A DNA stretch of 16,003 bases from Phycisphaerae bacterium (GTDB lineage: Bacteria; Planctomycetota; Phycisphaerae; UBA1845). Below, piece by piece: positions 8,922-16,001 of this stretch; the stretch's first letter is position 1; each line of letters begins with the position of its first letter. A program made the position numbers and the translations under genes. The notes beneath the pieces were generated by a model. It was given only the letters and a program-made list of their open reading frames with translations. It made no database searches and was not told the origin of the DNA. Location of the stretch: the NCBI GenBank assembly GCA_021604825.1, contig BQJS01000107.1, positions 1 to 16,003 on the forward strand, in the 5' to 3' direction.

Positions 8922-8950
8922 TGGCGAGTCTTGGGCCTGGGTGATAGAAT
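8922..8950 (+). promoter_or_regulatory. candidate extended -10 promoter of ricT
   Basis: TGATAGAAT at 8942-8950 fits an extended -10 (TGn plus TAGAAT, five of six consensus bases). The -35 at the proper distance, TGGCGA (8922-8927), is weak, as is usual for extended -10 promoters. Transcription would start near 8957, leaving a leader of about 65 bases before the chosen ricT start. The rest of 8767-9023 shows no gene I can support. Confidence 0.4.
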
Positions 8951-9023
8951 CCATGGAATCAGAAGTAGGCACTCCTTTGACGGGCCGCCCGCTCACTCGG
9001 TTGAACAGCAAGGATACGTAAAA

Positions 9024-10490
9024 TTGGTCATCAATCTTCCACAGCCCGACGACGAAAAGAAGCCCGCAGCCTCCTCATGCGGTACGGGTGGTGGCTGCTC
9101 TTCCGGCGAGCCTTGCGGTAGCGGGCTGGAGAAGGTCTATCCAACCGTGGCTGTCCGCTACGGATACATGCGGACGGTGGGTGAATTCAGATACGCGTCG
9201 CCCGACATGAAATTTGGATGTGGGGCCAACGTCATCATCCAAACGCGCCGCGGGATCGAATACGGCGAGATGGTCTCCTTGACCTGCGACGGTTGCGATA
9301 AGTCTGTCTCTCGCGAGCAGATCAAGAGCTATGTCGCAGCCAGCGGGTCTGATTATTACAACTTCAGCAACGGCAAGATCTTGCGATTGGCGACGCCCGA
9401 CGACGAAGCAGAATGGGAACACCTCCGCGCTGAAACGCTCAACAAGAAGAAATTCTGCCAGGAACGTGCTGACCAACACAACCTGCCCATGAAGGTGCTG
9501 GAGTGCGAGCATCTGTTTGGCGGTGAGCGGACGATCTTCTACTTCATGTCGGAGAGTCGGGTCGACTTCCGCGATTTGGTGCGCGGGTTGGCATCGGAGT
9601 TTCGCACGCGGATTGAAATGCGACAAGTGGGCGCTCGCGACGAAGCCCGTTTGCTCGCCGACTATGAAACTTGCGGGCGCGAATGCTGCTGCAAGAATTT
9701 CCTCAAATCACTCAAACCCGTCAGCATGAAGATGGCCAAGATGCAGAAGGCCACACTCGACCCCGCGAAGGTTTCTGGGCGGTGCGGTCGGTTGAAATGC
9801 TGTCTGCGATATGAGCACACCACCTATGAAGAGTTGGACAAGAAACTCCCGAACATGGGCAAGCGCGTGCAGACAACACAAGGTGTGGGCAAGGTCATTG
9901 GCCGGCAGATTCTCACGCAATTGGTTCTGCTCGCCACGGACGATGGTGGCCGACTGACCCTTCCAATCGAAGATGTTTGGGAAGTGGGCACACCCGTACC
10001 CGCAAGCGTTCAAGAAAAACTTGCCGAAGCAGCTTCGCAGCAGCGTCAGTCAGCCCCCGCTCGGCCCTCCGGTGATCGATCGTCCAAGGATAAGGGCGGC
10101 GAAAAGCGATCGGGCAATCGAAAACGGGGTCGCAAACCCGACTCGACGTCAAATCGACCTGAATCAGGAGGAAAGGCCCCGCAGGCAGATCGCGCCGGTC
10201 AAACGAATCCTCCAGGCTCAGCGAACACCGGATCAACCAAAACTCCCTCAGGAACAAATCCGTCGACTGATACGACTAAGGGGGGCGGCGACGATCAACG
10301 CGGCGATAAATCATCAAAGCGAAATCGCGGTAAACGAGGACGTCGAAACCGATCCCGCAACAGGGGCCCGCGCTCGAATCGCCCGGAAGGCCAATCACCA
10401 AGCGGCCAGGCACCTGGCGGCAAATCATCGGATGGCAATCGACCTTCGGGAAATCCGCCAACGGGAAATGGTCCATCCGCCGACAAGTAA
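9024..10490 (+). CDS. ricT: PSP1-domain protein, RicT/YaaT-like, with disordered basic C-terminal tail
   Basis: I place the start at TTG 9024 because AAGGA (9010-9014) lies nine bases upstream and RicT-like sequence begins just after; the frame continues upstream to 8835 without homology. The product has 488 residues. About 35-330 is the RicT core: VAVRYGYMRTVGEFRY, RRGIEYGEMVS, the central EHLFGGERTIFYF, and the cysteine signatures C217-x3-CCC (221-223) and C254-x4-CC (259-260). In Bacillus, RicT joins RicA and RicF in an iron-sulfur complex that modulates RNase Y and RNA maturation; RicA and RicF are not in this window. Two oddities are an N-terminal C19-x5-C25-x5-C31 in a Gly/Ser segment and a tail of about 150 residues rich in Gly, Ser, Arg, Lys, Pro and Asn, likely disordered and nucleic-acid binding. 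The next gene begins 104 bp downstream. Confidence 0.88.
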   Translation: MVINLPQPDDEKKPAASSCGTGGGCSSGEPCGSGLEKVYPTVAVRYGYMRTVGEFRYASPDMKFGCGANVIIQTRRGIEYGEMVSLTCDGCDKSVSREQIKSYVAASGSDYYNFSNGKILRLATPDDEAEWEHLRAETLNKKKFCQERADQHNLPMKVLECEHLFGGERTIFYFMSESRVDFRDLVRGLASEFRTRIEMRQVGARDEARLLADYETCGRECCCKNFLKSLKPVSMKMAKMQKATLDPAKVSGRCGRLKCCLRYEHTTYEELDKKLPNMGKRVQTTQGVGKVIGRQILTQLVLLATDDGGRLTLPIEDVWEVGTPVPASVQEKLAEAASQQRQSAPARPSGDRSSKDKGGEKRSGNRKRGRKPDSTSNRPESGGKAPQADRAGQTNPPGSANTGSTKTPSGTNPSTDTTKGGGDDQRGDKSSKRNRGKRGRRNRSRNRGPRSNRPEGQSPSGQAPGGKSSDGNRPSGNPPTGNGPSADK

Positions 10491-10562
10491 ATAGGATCAT
10501 GGGTATTTAGAGATCGCTTCGATTTGTATTCAAACCGAGGATCTGACGCTGAACTTGGGTTG

Positions 10563-10579
10563 GGATCAAACAGTGATCC
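10563..10579. repeat. short inverted repeat before the TIGR04138-type gene
   Basis: GGATCA and TGATCC form a perfect 6-bp inverted repeat around the 5-base loop AACAG, ending 15 bases before the downstream ATG. It could be a small mRNA hairpin near the ribosome site or an operator. It lacks a T-run, so it is not a convincing terminator for ricT. A 6-bp match of this kind can arise by chance. Confidence 0.25.
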
Positions 10580-10594
10580 TTTGCTGCAACATTC

Positions 10595-11119
10595 ATGGCT
10601 GACGCATATCAACAGAATCTAGATGCGCTCGTGAAACGCGTGGGCGACTTTCCGGAAGAGGCGTATCACTTCATCCGCGAAGGCCTGGGCGTCGCGGTGG
10701 ACTGCGTGCATGGTCCCGAATCACCTGCCCAAAAAGCAGTCATGCACTATCTCTTCAAGAACAAGCTAGATCTACTGGATCTGTCTGAGTTGCACGAGCA
10801 AGGCGCTCTGGATGATTCCGTGGTGGAGGCCATTGAAGAGGCGGGCGGGTTTGAAAAGATCAATCGACACGTCAGCGGTGGCGACCTGTGCTGGGGACTT
10901 CGCAACTACGCCCAACAGCGCTGGGGGAAGATGGCCCGAACCGTGCTCGATAAATGGAACATACGCTCCACCGGTGATTTTGGTCGAATCGTATTCGCCA
11001 TGATCGACGTGGACTTGTTGCAAAAGCAGCCGGGCGACTTGATCGAGGACTTCGAAGAGGTGTTCGACTTTGACCAAGGCTTCGACGAATCCTACGAAAT
11101 CATGCCCGACAAGAGCTGA
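10595..11119 (+). CDS. conserved Planctomycetes/Verrucomicrobia protein, TIGR04138 (Minf_1886) type
   Basis: This 174-residue acidic protein matches the uncharacterised family found mainly in Planctomycetes and Verrucomicrobia. Recognisable conserved parts are YHFIREGLGVAV near residue 21, DLCWGLRNYAQQRWGKMA, the block RSTGDFGRIVFAMI and the C-terminal DFEEVFDFDQGFDE. No signal peptide, membrane helix, catalytic motif or cysteine cluster is visible; it should be a soluble cytoplasmic protein. No clear Shine-Dalgarno precedes the ATG at 10595. It follows ricT on the same strand after 104 bp, so it could be co-transcribed, and it is convergent with tatA (30-bp gap). Function is unknown; family membership is recognised from sequence pattern only. 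Confidence 0.85.
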   Translation: MADAYQQNLDALVKRVGDFPEEAYHFIREGLGVAVDCVHGPESPAQKAVMHYLFKNKLDLLDLSELHEQGALDDSVVEAIEEAGGFEKINRHVSGGDLCWGLRNYAQQRWGKMARTVLDKWNIRSTGDFGRIVFAMIDVDLLQKQPGDLIEDFEEVFDFDQGFDESYEIMPDKS

Positions 11120-11149
11120 TCGAAGCTGCAGCGCGTTCTTGATCGGCGT

Positions 11150-11431
11150 TTAGGACGACCGTTCAGCTTCGGAGTTGGAAGGGTCGAGCTTGGGCTGGGG
11201 TTTGGCTTCGAGTTCGGACCGGTCGGTCGCGGACGACGCCGAGTTCACTTCATCCTTTACGTCCCGAATGCCCTTCTTGAATTCGACCACGCTCTTTCCC
11301 ACCGAACGGGCCACATCAGGAAGACGTTTGCCGAAAATGAGCAGCCCGACGAATGCAATGATGAGAATCTCAGCCCATCCTGGCAATCCGCCGAATATCG
11401 CAACTAGATTGATTTGCGTCATGTCACCCAT
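11150..11431 (-). CDS. tatA: twin-arginine translocase subunit TatA
   Basis: This protein of about 93 residues has the TatA layout: a short periplasmic N-terminus, one transmembrane helix (WAEILIIAFVGLLIFG), the FG-x-RLP hinge (FGKRLPDVARSVGKS), an amphipathic helix (VVEFKKGIRDVKDEV) and a polar, unstructured tail. It oligomerises to form the pore that moves folded proteins with the TatC receptor encoded at 13255-14352. No separate TatB is seen in this window, so TatA may serve both roles, as in minimal Tat systems. The start is uncertain: ATG 11431 has a partial GAGA site; GTG 11434 and ATG 11422 are in frame. It lies 224 bp downstream of coaD on the same strand, with a structured leader between them. 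Confidence 0.92.
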   Translation of the reverse strand: MGDMTQINLVAIFGGLPGWAEILIIAFVGLLIFGKRLPDVARSVGKSVVEFKKGIRDVKDEVNSASSATDRSELEAKPQPKLDPSNSEAERSS

Positions 11432-11475
11432 CACGTTTCTCGCAAGACGGCGTGATTCAATTCACTGAGCCTTTG

Positions 11476-11549
11476 CCGCCTAATAATATTGTAGATTCCA
11501 AGGCGGTGGGAAGCCACCCGCATTCAACCTTGACGGAAGCACTGCGGGT
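11476..11549 (-). promoter_or_regulatory. tatA upstream region with competing inverted repeats and a weak promoter
   Basis: On the minus strand three pairings can form. ACCCGCA (11549-11543) pairs with TGCGGGT (11522-11516), seven of seven. A compact hairpin at 11521-11503 has a 7-bp stem with one bulge and a CTTC loop. CCGCCT (11506-11501) pairs with AGGCGG (11481-11476), six of six. The compact hairpin shares bases with both others, so they exclude each other, as in an attenuator. Alternatively, TACAAT (11493-11488) with weak TGGCTT 17 bp upstream could be the tatA promoter, making the repeats operators. The rest of 11432-11655 has no gene I can support. Confidence 0.3.
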
Positions 11550-11655
11550 TCCGATTCCCCACTTTCATTGTCGTCATCTCGCCCAAATACGTCCAATCAC
11601 AATTGCGTACCCGCAGAATCTGCACACGAACGGCGATTGTTGCCCTATTTTGCCG

Positions 11656-12153
11656 CTAGGTGTTCGTGAATTTTGAACGCAATTTCTCGAGAACCGAATT
11701 GGGCACCAGGGTCGAAAGCCGCGCCGATTCGTTTCCTCCCATCGAAACAATCTGCTTGATGAATGTGCTGGAAGTTAGGGCGAACTGCTCGGAGGCCATC
11801 AGGAAAACTGTCTCAATCCCTCCGACGATGAGGTTGGTGTTTGCGGCTTGCAACTCGTCGCGAAGATCGTACGCATCGCGGATGCCTCGAACGATGACCG
11901 TCGCACCCGATTGCTTGGCGAAGTCGATGGTCAAACCGCTGTACGCGGCAACGCTGACGTGCGACATGTCGCCGACCAACTCGCCGATCATCTCGACGCG
12001 CTCTTGAGGCGTGAACACGTCCACCTTTTCCGGATTGTGACCGATCGCCACGATGACGTTGGCGAACACCTCGCCAGCCCGCTTGATGATGTCGAGGTGC
12101 CCGTTGGTGATGGGGTCAAACGAACCCGGGAAAATGGCGATGTTTGCGCTCAC
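11656..12153 (-). CDS. coaD: phosphopantetheine adenylyltransferase
   Basis: CoaD joins ATP and 4'-phosphopantetheine to make dephospho-CoA, the penultimate step of coenzyme A synthesis, in the cytoplasm. The GTG at 12153 is chosen because GGAGG (12164-12160) sits six bases upstream and it gives 165 residues, close to the usual 160; the frame continues upstream but without homology. The nucleotidyltransferase signature FPGSFDPITNGH (8-19) contains the T-x-G-H motif with H19. Further conserved parts are HNPEK (39-43), YSGLT (71-75), VRGIRDAYDLRDE (88-100) and SSTFIKQI (128-135), the last corresponding to the ISSS-x-VKE region. The gene is divergent from pyrD with 131 bp between starts; tatA follows on the same strand. 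Confidence 0.95.
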   Translation of the reverse strand: MSANIAIFPGSFDPITNGHLDIIKRAGEVFANVIVAIGHNPEKVDVFTPQERVEMIGELVGDMSHVSVAAYSGLTIDFAKQSGATVIVRGIRDAYDLRDELQAANTNLIVGGIETVFLMASEQFALTSSTFIKQIVSMGGNESARLSTLVPNSVLEKLRSKFTNT

Positions 12154-12248
12154 GATGAACCTCCAGAATTGGCGACGGCCTCGATTCCTATCGATTGCTT
12201 TAAGGCATCTGCCGCCCCCACGCAAGCATTGGCCCGAATCGCCCGTGC

Positions 12249-12277
12249 TTGACAATCGCGGACCGGCGTCTTACTTG
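12249..12277 (+). promoter_or_regulatory. candidate pyrD promoter
   Basis: A perfect TTGACA (12249-12254) is followed after 17 bp by TACTTG (12272-12277), a poor -10. If used, transcription would begin within a base or two of the pyrD ATG at 12285, giving a leaderless message, which fits the absence of a Shine-Dalgarno there. Confidence 0.35.
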
Positions 12278-12284
12278 TGCCCTC

Positions 12285-13244
12285 ATGGCCGCTGCGACCG
12301 AATCTTGCTCGCCCGATCTTTCCGTCAACCTCTGCGGCATTGAGTTGGCCAATCCTGTCATCACGGCCTCCGGAACCAGTGGTTATGGTCCGGAATACGC
12401 ACCCCTCTTTGACATCAACGCGCTGGGCGGATTCGTTACGAAATCTGTCACGCTTCACGAACGACCGGGCAATCCGCAACCGCGAACCTGCGAAACGGCA
12501 TCGGGAATGCTCAACGCGATCGGGTTGGCGAATGTCGGGTTGGAGCGGTTTTGCGTTGAAAAAGTCCCGTTCCTTTCGCAGCTTTCGATTCCGGTGATCG
12601 TCAATGTGGCTGGCCACGAGGTGAGCGATTATGTGAAGGTGTGCGAGCGACTCGACGAGATCGATTGCATCGCAGCCGTCGAGCTAAACGTTTCATGCCC
12701 GAATGTTTCTGATGGTTTGGAATGGGGCACGGATGCGAAACGGTTGGCGTCGTTGGTGCAAGAAGTGCGCAAGGTGGTGTCGCGCTGCAAATTGATCGTC
12801 AAACTCACGCCGAATACGGGCGACATTGTCGGGCTGGCCAAGGGTGCGATCGATGGCGGTGCGGAAATCCTGTCGCTTATCAACACGCTGCGCGGGATGG
12901 CCATCCACGTGGACACGCGAAAACCGATGCTCGCCAACGTAACCGGTGGGCTAAGCGGACCGGCGATCAAACCGGTAGCGCTGTGCATGGTGCATCAGGT
13001 TTATCAGGGGTGCGCCAGGGAGAGCGGGATTCCGATCATCGCGATGGGCGGCATTCGCACCTGGCGCGACGCGATCGAATTCCACCTTGCGGGCGCAACC
13101 GCAATCGCTGTCGGCACCAGCCTGTTCGTCGATCCGCGCAGTCCGTTGGCATTGATTGATGGGGTGCGGGACTACCTGAATCGCCACCAGCTCAACAGTA
13201 TTCACGACGTCATTGGGCAGGTGCAATTACCCAGCACGCATTGA
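12285..13244 (+). CDS. pyrD: dihydroorotate dehydrogenase, class 1B catalytic subunit
   Basis: This 319-residue FMN enzyme oxidises dihydroorotate to orotate in pyrimidine synthesis. The sequence opens with LSVNLCGIELANPVITASGT, then has GGFVTKSVT (active-site Lys), NPQPR, the substrate loop NAIGLANVG, and the catalytic NVSCPNV with base C138, the class 1 feature that distinguishes it from class 2 (Ser). FMN-binding parts include VKLTPNTGDI, INTLRGMAI, GGLSGPAIKP and AMGGI near the C-terminus. The INTLRGMAI pattern points to class 1B, which normally pairs with the FAD/iron-sulfur subunit PyrK and uses NAD; no pyrK is in this window. An in-frame TTG at 12249 is an alternative start but adds no homology. 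The gene is divergent from coaD and convergent with tatC (10-bp gap). Confidence 0.94.
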   Translation: MAAATESCSPDLSVNLCGIELANPVITASGTSGYGPEYAPLFDINALGGFVTKSVTLHERPGNPQPRTCETASGMLNAIGLANVGLERFCVEKVPFLSQLSIPVIVNVAGHEVSDYVKVCERLDEIDCIAAVELNVSCPNVSDGLEWGTDAKRLASLVQEVRKVVSRCKLIVKLTPNTGDIVGLAKGAIDGGAEILSLINTLRGMAIHVDTRKPMLANVTGGLSGPAIKPVALCMVHQVYQGCARESGIPIIAMGGIRTWRDAIEFHLAGATAIAVGTSLFVDPRSPLALIDGVRDYLNRHQLNSIHDVIGQVQLPSTH

Positions 13245-13254
13245 ATTGTCCATC

Positions 13255-14352
13255 CTACTGATCGGTTGGTTTGGGTTTGTTGATTATGCTTGAAACGACC
13301 AGCGCCCCCTCGAACAGAATGATCATTGGGAATGCGAGCAGCAATTGGCTGATGACATCCGGCGGAGTGAGGATAGCCGCTGCGATGACGATTCCGAAGA
13401 AGATGTAGCGTCGATACTTCTTGAGGTCGGATACGCTGATCAACCCCATCGATGTGACGAAGAGGATCACCAAGGGCAACTCGAACGCCAATCCAAACGC
13501 CAGCGTCAACATCATCACGAAACTGACGTATTGACTCAAACCAAACTGACTCTTGACGACGGAGACGTTCTGCGATGGGTGCATGGGCGTCGTGTACACG
13601 CCCTTCTCCGTCATGATGCAACGAAGATTGCTGGTGGTGTTGAACCACTCGCTACCGACGGGTGGGTCCACCGGGTCCACGGCCAACATTGCGATCTGAG
13701 CAAGAGCTGGATTCGATGGCACGTCCGGTTCTTCGGTGGGATCGTCTCCGACAATCAAACCTGTAATCCAGGACGGCTCAAGATCGTCGATGGTAATCGC
13801 TTCGCCAAACTCAATGAAGAAGTTAATCACGATCGGCAGCACAATGTAGAACATGAAAATCGCGCCGGTCGCGAAGAGTCCGATGGAAGCTGGCGTGATC
13901 AATTTCAGGAACCGGCGTTCTTGTGGAAATAAACCGAGACCGACAAACCGCCAGATCTGGGTCAACGTCCAAGGCATCGAAAGCAATATCCCGGCGAGAA
14001 ATGCCATCTTCAGATAAAGAAGAAACGTGTCGGGCGGGTTGATCGCTTGTGCCTGCGGAACTTGTCCCCGGGCGTGCAGAATCACCACCAACGGATTCAA
14101 AACGAAACTCAGAATCTTCTTGGCGAATATCAACGAAATCGTCGTAGTGATGAAAATACCGACGAGGGCCAAGATGGAACATCGTCGCAACTCTTCCAAA
14201 TGGTCGCCAAACGACATGTACCCACCGCGCGATGAGGGCGCATCGTCCGTTGCGGCTGTTGGACTAACGCTGTTGGCCGGTTCAGTGACTTGGGGATCGG
14301 AAGCGTTCATGATGTTTGAGGGTCTGGGCGCGTCAATGCTTAGACTGCCCAT
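13255..14352 (-). CDS. tatC: twin-arginine translocase subunit TatC with enlarged periplasmic loop
   Basis: TatC is the six-helix receptor for twin-arginine signal peptides. At 365 residues it is over 100 longer than usual (about 250). Seen in order: a polar N-terminal extension of about 45 residues, then SFGDHLEELRRC, the first helices, PWTLTQIWRFVGLGLFPQER with the conserved Glu, and the C-terminal AFELPLVI and TPPDVISQLLLAFPMI. The extra length lies mainly at about 185-272, between the third and fourth helices, a predicted periplasmic insert rich in Asp, Glu and Pro (for example GDDPTEEPDVP) with one Cys in NLRCIM. The ATG at 14352 is three bases after the ruvX stop, which suggests translational coupling; ATG 14310 is an alternative start. 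It works with TatA encoded at 11150-11431. Confidence 0.93.
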   Translation of the reverse strand: MGSLSIDAPRPSNIMNASDPQVTEPANSVSPTAATDDAPSSRGGYMSFGDHLEELRRCSILALVGIFITTTISLIFAKKILSFVLNPLVVILHARGQVPQAQAINPPDTFLLYLKMAFLAGILLSMPWTLTQIWRFVGLGLFPQERRFLKLITPASIGLFATGAIFMFYIVLPIVINFFIEFGEAITIDDLEPSWITGLIVGDDPTEEPDVPSNPALAQIAMLAVDPVDPPVGSEWFNTTSNLRCIMTEKGVYTTPMHPSQNVSVVKSQFGLSQYVSFVMMLTLAFGLAFELPLVILFVTSMGLISVSDLKKYRRYIFFGIVIAAAILTPPDVISQLLLAFPMIILFEGALVVSSIINKPKPTDQ

Positions 14353-14355
14353 GAA

Positions 14356-14793
14356 TTACAACGATGACTCTCCCTCGTCCGGATGCGTTTCAAAGTACGT
14401 TTGCAGAATCACTTGAGCCGCCAAGGCGTCGCGTCGCGCCTTTTTCTGCTTGTGGGTCAGTTCGCTCTGCTGCATGTAGTCATCGGCTGCCGCGGATGAA
14501 AGTCTTTCATCGCATTCGTGGACGACGCATCCGGACGCATCTGCCAGTAGCTTCCCGAACGATTGGGTGATTTTGGCCTGTTTGCCGACCGAATCGTCCA
14601 TGTTCAGCGGAAGGCCCAGGACGTACTCATCCGCACCGAATTCCGCCGCGACTTCCATGACCGCATCGACCTGCTGCTGAACATCACCTTGCCGAATCAG
14701 CGTCTTGAGCGGAACCGCGATCCGGGCATCGGTGTCGCCCGCGGCCAACCCAATGCGCCGCAGTCCATAATCAATGCCCAAGAGCTTTTTCAA
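14356..14793 (-). CDS. ruvX: Holliday junction resolvase-like protein RuvX (YqgF)
   Basis: RuvX/YqgF is an RNase H-fold protein implicated in maturation of the 16S rRNA 5' end. From TTG 14793 the product has 145 residues, the family norm, and starts MKKLLGIDYGLRRIGLAAGD with the first catalytic Asp at D8. Also seen are VLGLPLNMDDSVGKQA, the DERLSSAAA block and the final RRDALAAQVILQTYFE with the C-terminal catalytic Asp. No good Shine-Dalgarno precedes TTG; an in-frame GTG at 14853 would overlap manC by 17 bases but adds 20 residues without homology. It lies in the manC-ruvX-tatC string, 43 bp after manC and 3 bp before tatC, and is probably co-transcribed. Confidence 0.9.
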   Translation of the reverse strand: MKKLLGIDYGLRRIGLAAGDTDARIAVPLKTLIRQGDVQQQVDAVMEVAAEFGADEYVLGLPLNMDDSVGKQAKITQSFGKLLADASGCVVHECDERLSSAAADDYMQQSELTHKQKKARRDALAAQVILQTYFETHPDEGESSL

Positions 14794-14836
14794 TCGACCA
14801 GACTTTCGCTGAAGGTGAGCAGGGGTAAGCGAACCA

Positions 14837-15910
14837 TTACAGGTACTTGTCACCGAACTTGGCTTCGATGTTGGCCAGCAGTTCGCGTAGCGCCTGGGCG
14901 TCGCGTTTCTTGCAAACCATGGTCGCGTCCCGCGAGTGAACGATGACCAGATCTTTCAAACCCAGCGTGGCGATTAAATGGTCATCGTCTTCGGAAACCA
15001 CGGTCACACCTTCCGACCCCAGATGGACGGCTGAATTCGCGACGGTTACGTTGTCGCGCGAGTCGGAGTCCAGCACCGTACTAAGCTGCGCCCACGAACC
15101 CACGTCCGCCCATTCGCAGTTCATCTCCACGACGAACACGTCCCGCGCCCGTTCCATCACCGCGAAATCGATCGAGATCTTTTGAAGCTTGGGATAAATC
15201 TCAGACAGTTTTTCGGGCCGTTTCGGGGTATCCCAGTCACGCGCGATTTCCAATACGCCTTTGTGGGTCACCGGAAGATTCTGTTCCAATTCATCAAGAA
15301 TCGTACTCGCCCGCCACGCGAACATACCGCTGTTCCAGAAGTAATCGCCGGATTCGGCGTAACGTTGCGCGCGAATCGGATCGGGTTTTTCCGTGAATTT
15401 CTTGACGCGAAAGACGCCGGGAGAAACTTCGTCACCTTTGCGAATATATCCAAACGCGGTCTCAGCCGACCGCACGGTGATGCCAAATGTCACCAAGGCA
15501 TCGGCCTCGTTCTCCACCGTTTCAAACGCCAATTGCACGCACTTGGTGAATTTTTCTAGCGGAGCGATCAGGTGGTCAGCCGTAAAGACACCCACGACTG
15601 CATTCTTGTCGCGTTGATCGATGATTGCCGACGCCAATCCGACGGCATTGGCGGTGTCTCGGCCTTGCGGTTCGCCGAAGAGATTTTGGCTCGGAACTTC
15701 GGGCAGCTCATTGGCGACGAGCGGCAGGTATTTCTCGCCGGTGATGACATAAATGCGCTCGGGCGGAAACGTTTCCCGAAGGCGCTCAAAGGATGAACGC
15801 AACAGGCTGGTTCCGCCGATGATCTTGAGGAGTTGCTTGGGACGGTGCCGCCGACTAAGCGGCCAAAGCCTCGTCCCCGCGCCCCCTGCCATAATCACTG
15901 CGTGTCGCAT
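14837..15910 (-). CDS. manC: mannose-1-phosphate guanylyltransferase
   Basis: The enzyme makes GDP-mannose from mannose-1-phosphate and GTP for glycan and polysaccharide synthesis. The N-terminal nucleotidyltransferase signature is intact: GGAGTRLWPLSRRHRPKQ, with G9, G10, G12, T13, R14 and K25. Further conserved parts are TADHLI, GYIRKG, FTEKP, NSGMFAW and a DVGSW motif in the C-terminal half. At 357 residues it is the monofunctional type; the C-terminal cupin isomerase domain of bifunctional ManC/AlgA proteins is absent. The ATG at 15910 has only a weak purine stretch upstream. It is the first gene of a minus-strand string with ruvX and tatC. Mannose-6-phosphate isomerase and glycosyltransferases are not in the window, so the glycan it serves cannot be named. 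Confidence 0.94.
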   Translation of the reverse strand: MRHAVIMAGGAGTRLWPLSRRHRPKQLLKIIGGTSLLRSSFERLRETFPPERIYVITGEKYLPLVANELPEVPSQNLFGEPQGRDTANAVGLASAIIDQRDKNAVVGVFTADHLIAPLEKFTKCVQLAFETVENEADALVTFGITVRSAETAFGYIRKGDEVSPGVFRVKKFTEKPDPIRAQRYAESGDYFWNSGMFAWRASTILDELEQNLPVTHKGVLEIARDWDTPKRPEKLSEIYPKLQKISIDFAVMERARDVFVVEMNCEWADVGSWAQLSTVLDSDSRDNVTVANSAVHLGSEGVTVVSEDDDHLIATLGLKDLVIVHSRDATMVCKKRDAQALRELLANIEAKFGDKYL

Positions 15911-15966
15911 GGTTCACTCGTCTTCCAGGCAATAGGCCCGGATCATCCGCAATCCACCGGATCGCC

Positions 15967-16001
15967 CACAACCCAGTTGTGCCACTGCTCTGTGAGCAGT
16001 G
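15967..16001. repeat. two tandem perfect hairpins at the right edge
   Basis: CACAAC-CCA-GTTGTG (15967-15981, 6-bp stem) is followed after one base by CACTGCTC-TGT-GAGCAGTG (15983-16001, 8-bp stem). Both stems are perfect with 3-base loops. They lie 57-91 bp upstream of the manC start. No T-run follows within the window, so it may be a terminator of a gene beyond the edge, a REP-like dispersed palindrome or a regulatory site. Confidence 0.55.

Noticed and set aside
8835..9023. N-terminal extension of the ricT frame to 8835
   Set aside because: The first 63 codons lack family similarity, overlap the candidate promoter, and a well-spaced AAGGA precedes TTG 9024.
11120..11149. Terminator between the TIGR04138-type gene and tatA
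   Set aside because: The GCTGCAGC palindrome is short, has no loop and no T-run; GATCG copies nearby are direct, not inverted.
11452..11676. 74-codon plus-strand open frame in the coaD-tatA gap
   Set aside because: It overlaps the end of coaD, has no recognisable product and runs through the inverted repeats; composition looks non-coding.
12154..12255. Upstream extension of the coaD frame
   Set aside because: It adds 34 residues without CoaD similarity, whereas GTG 12153 has a strong GGAGG six bases upstream.
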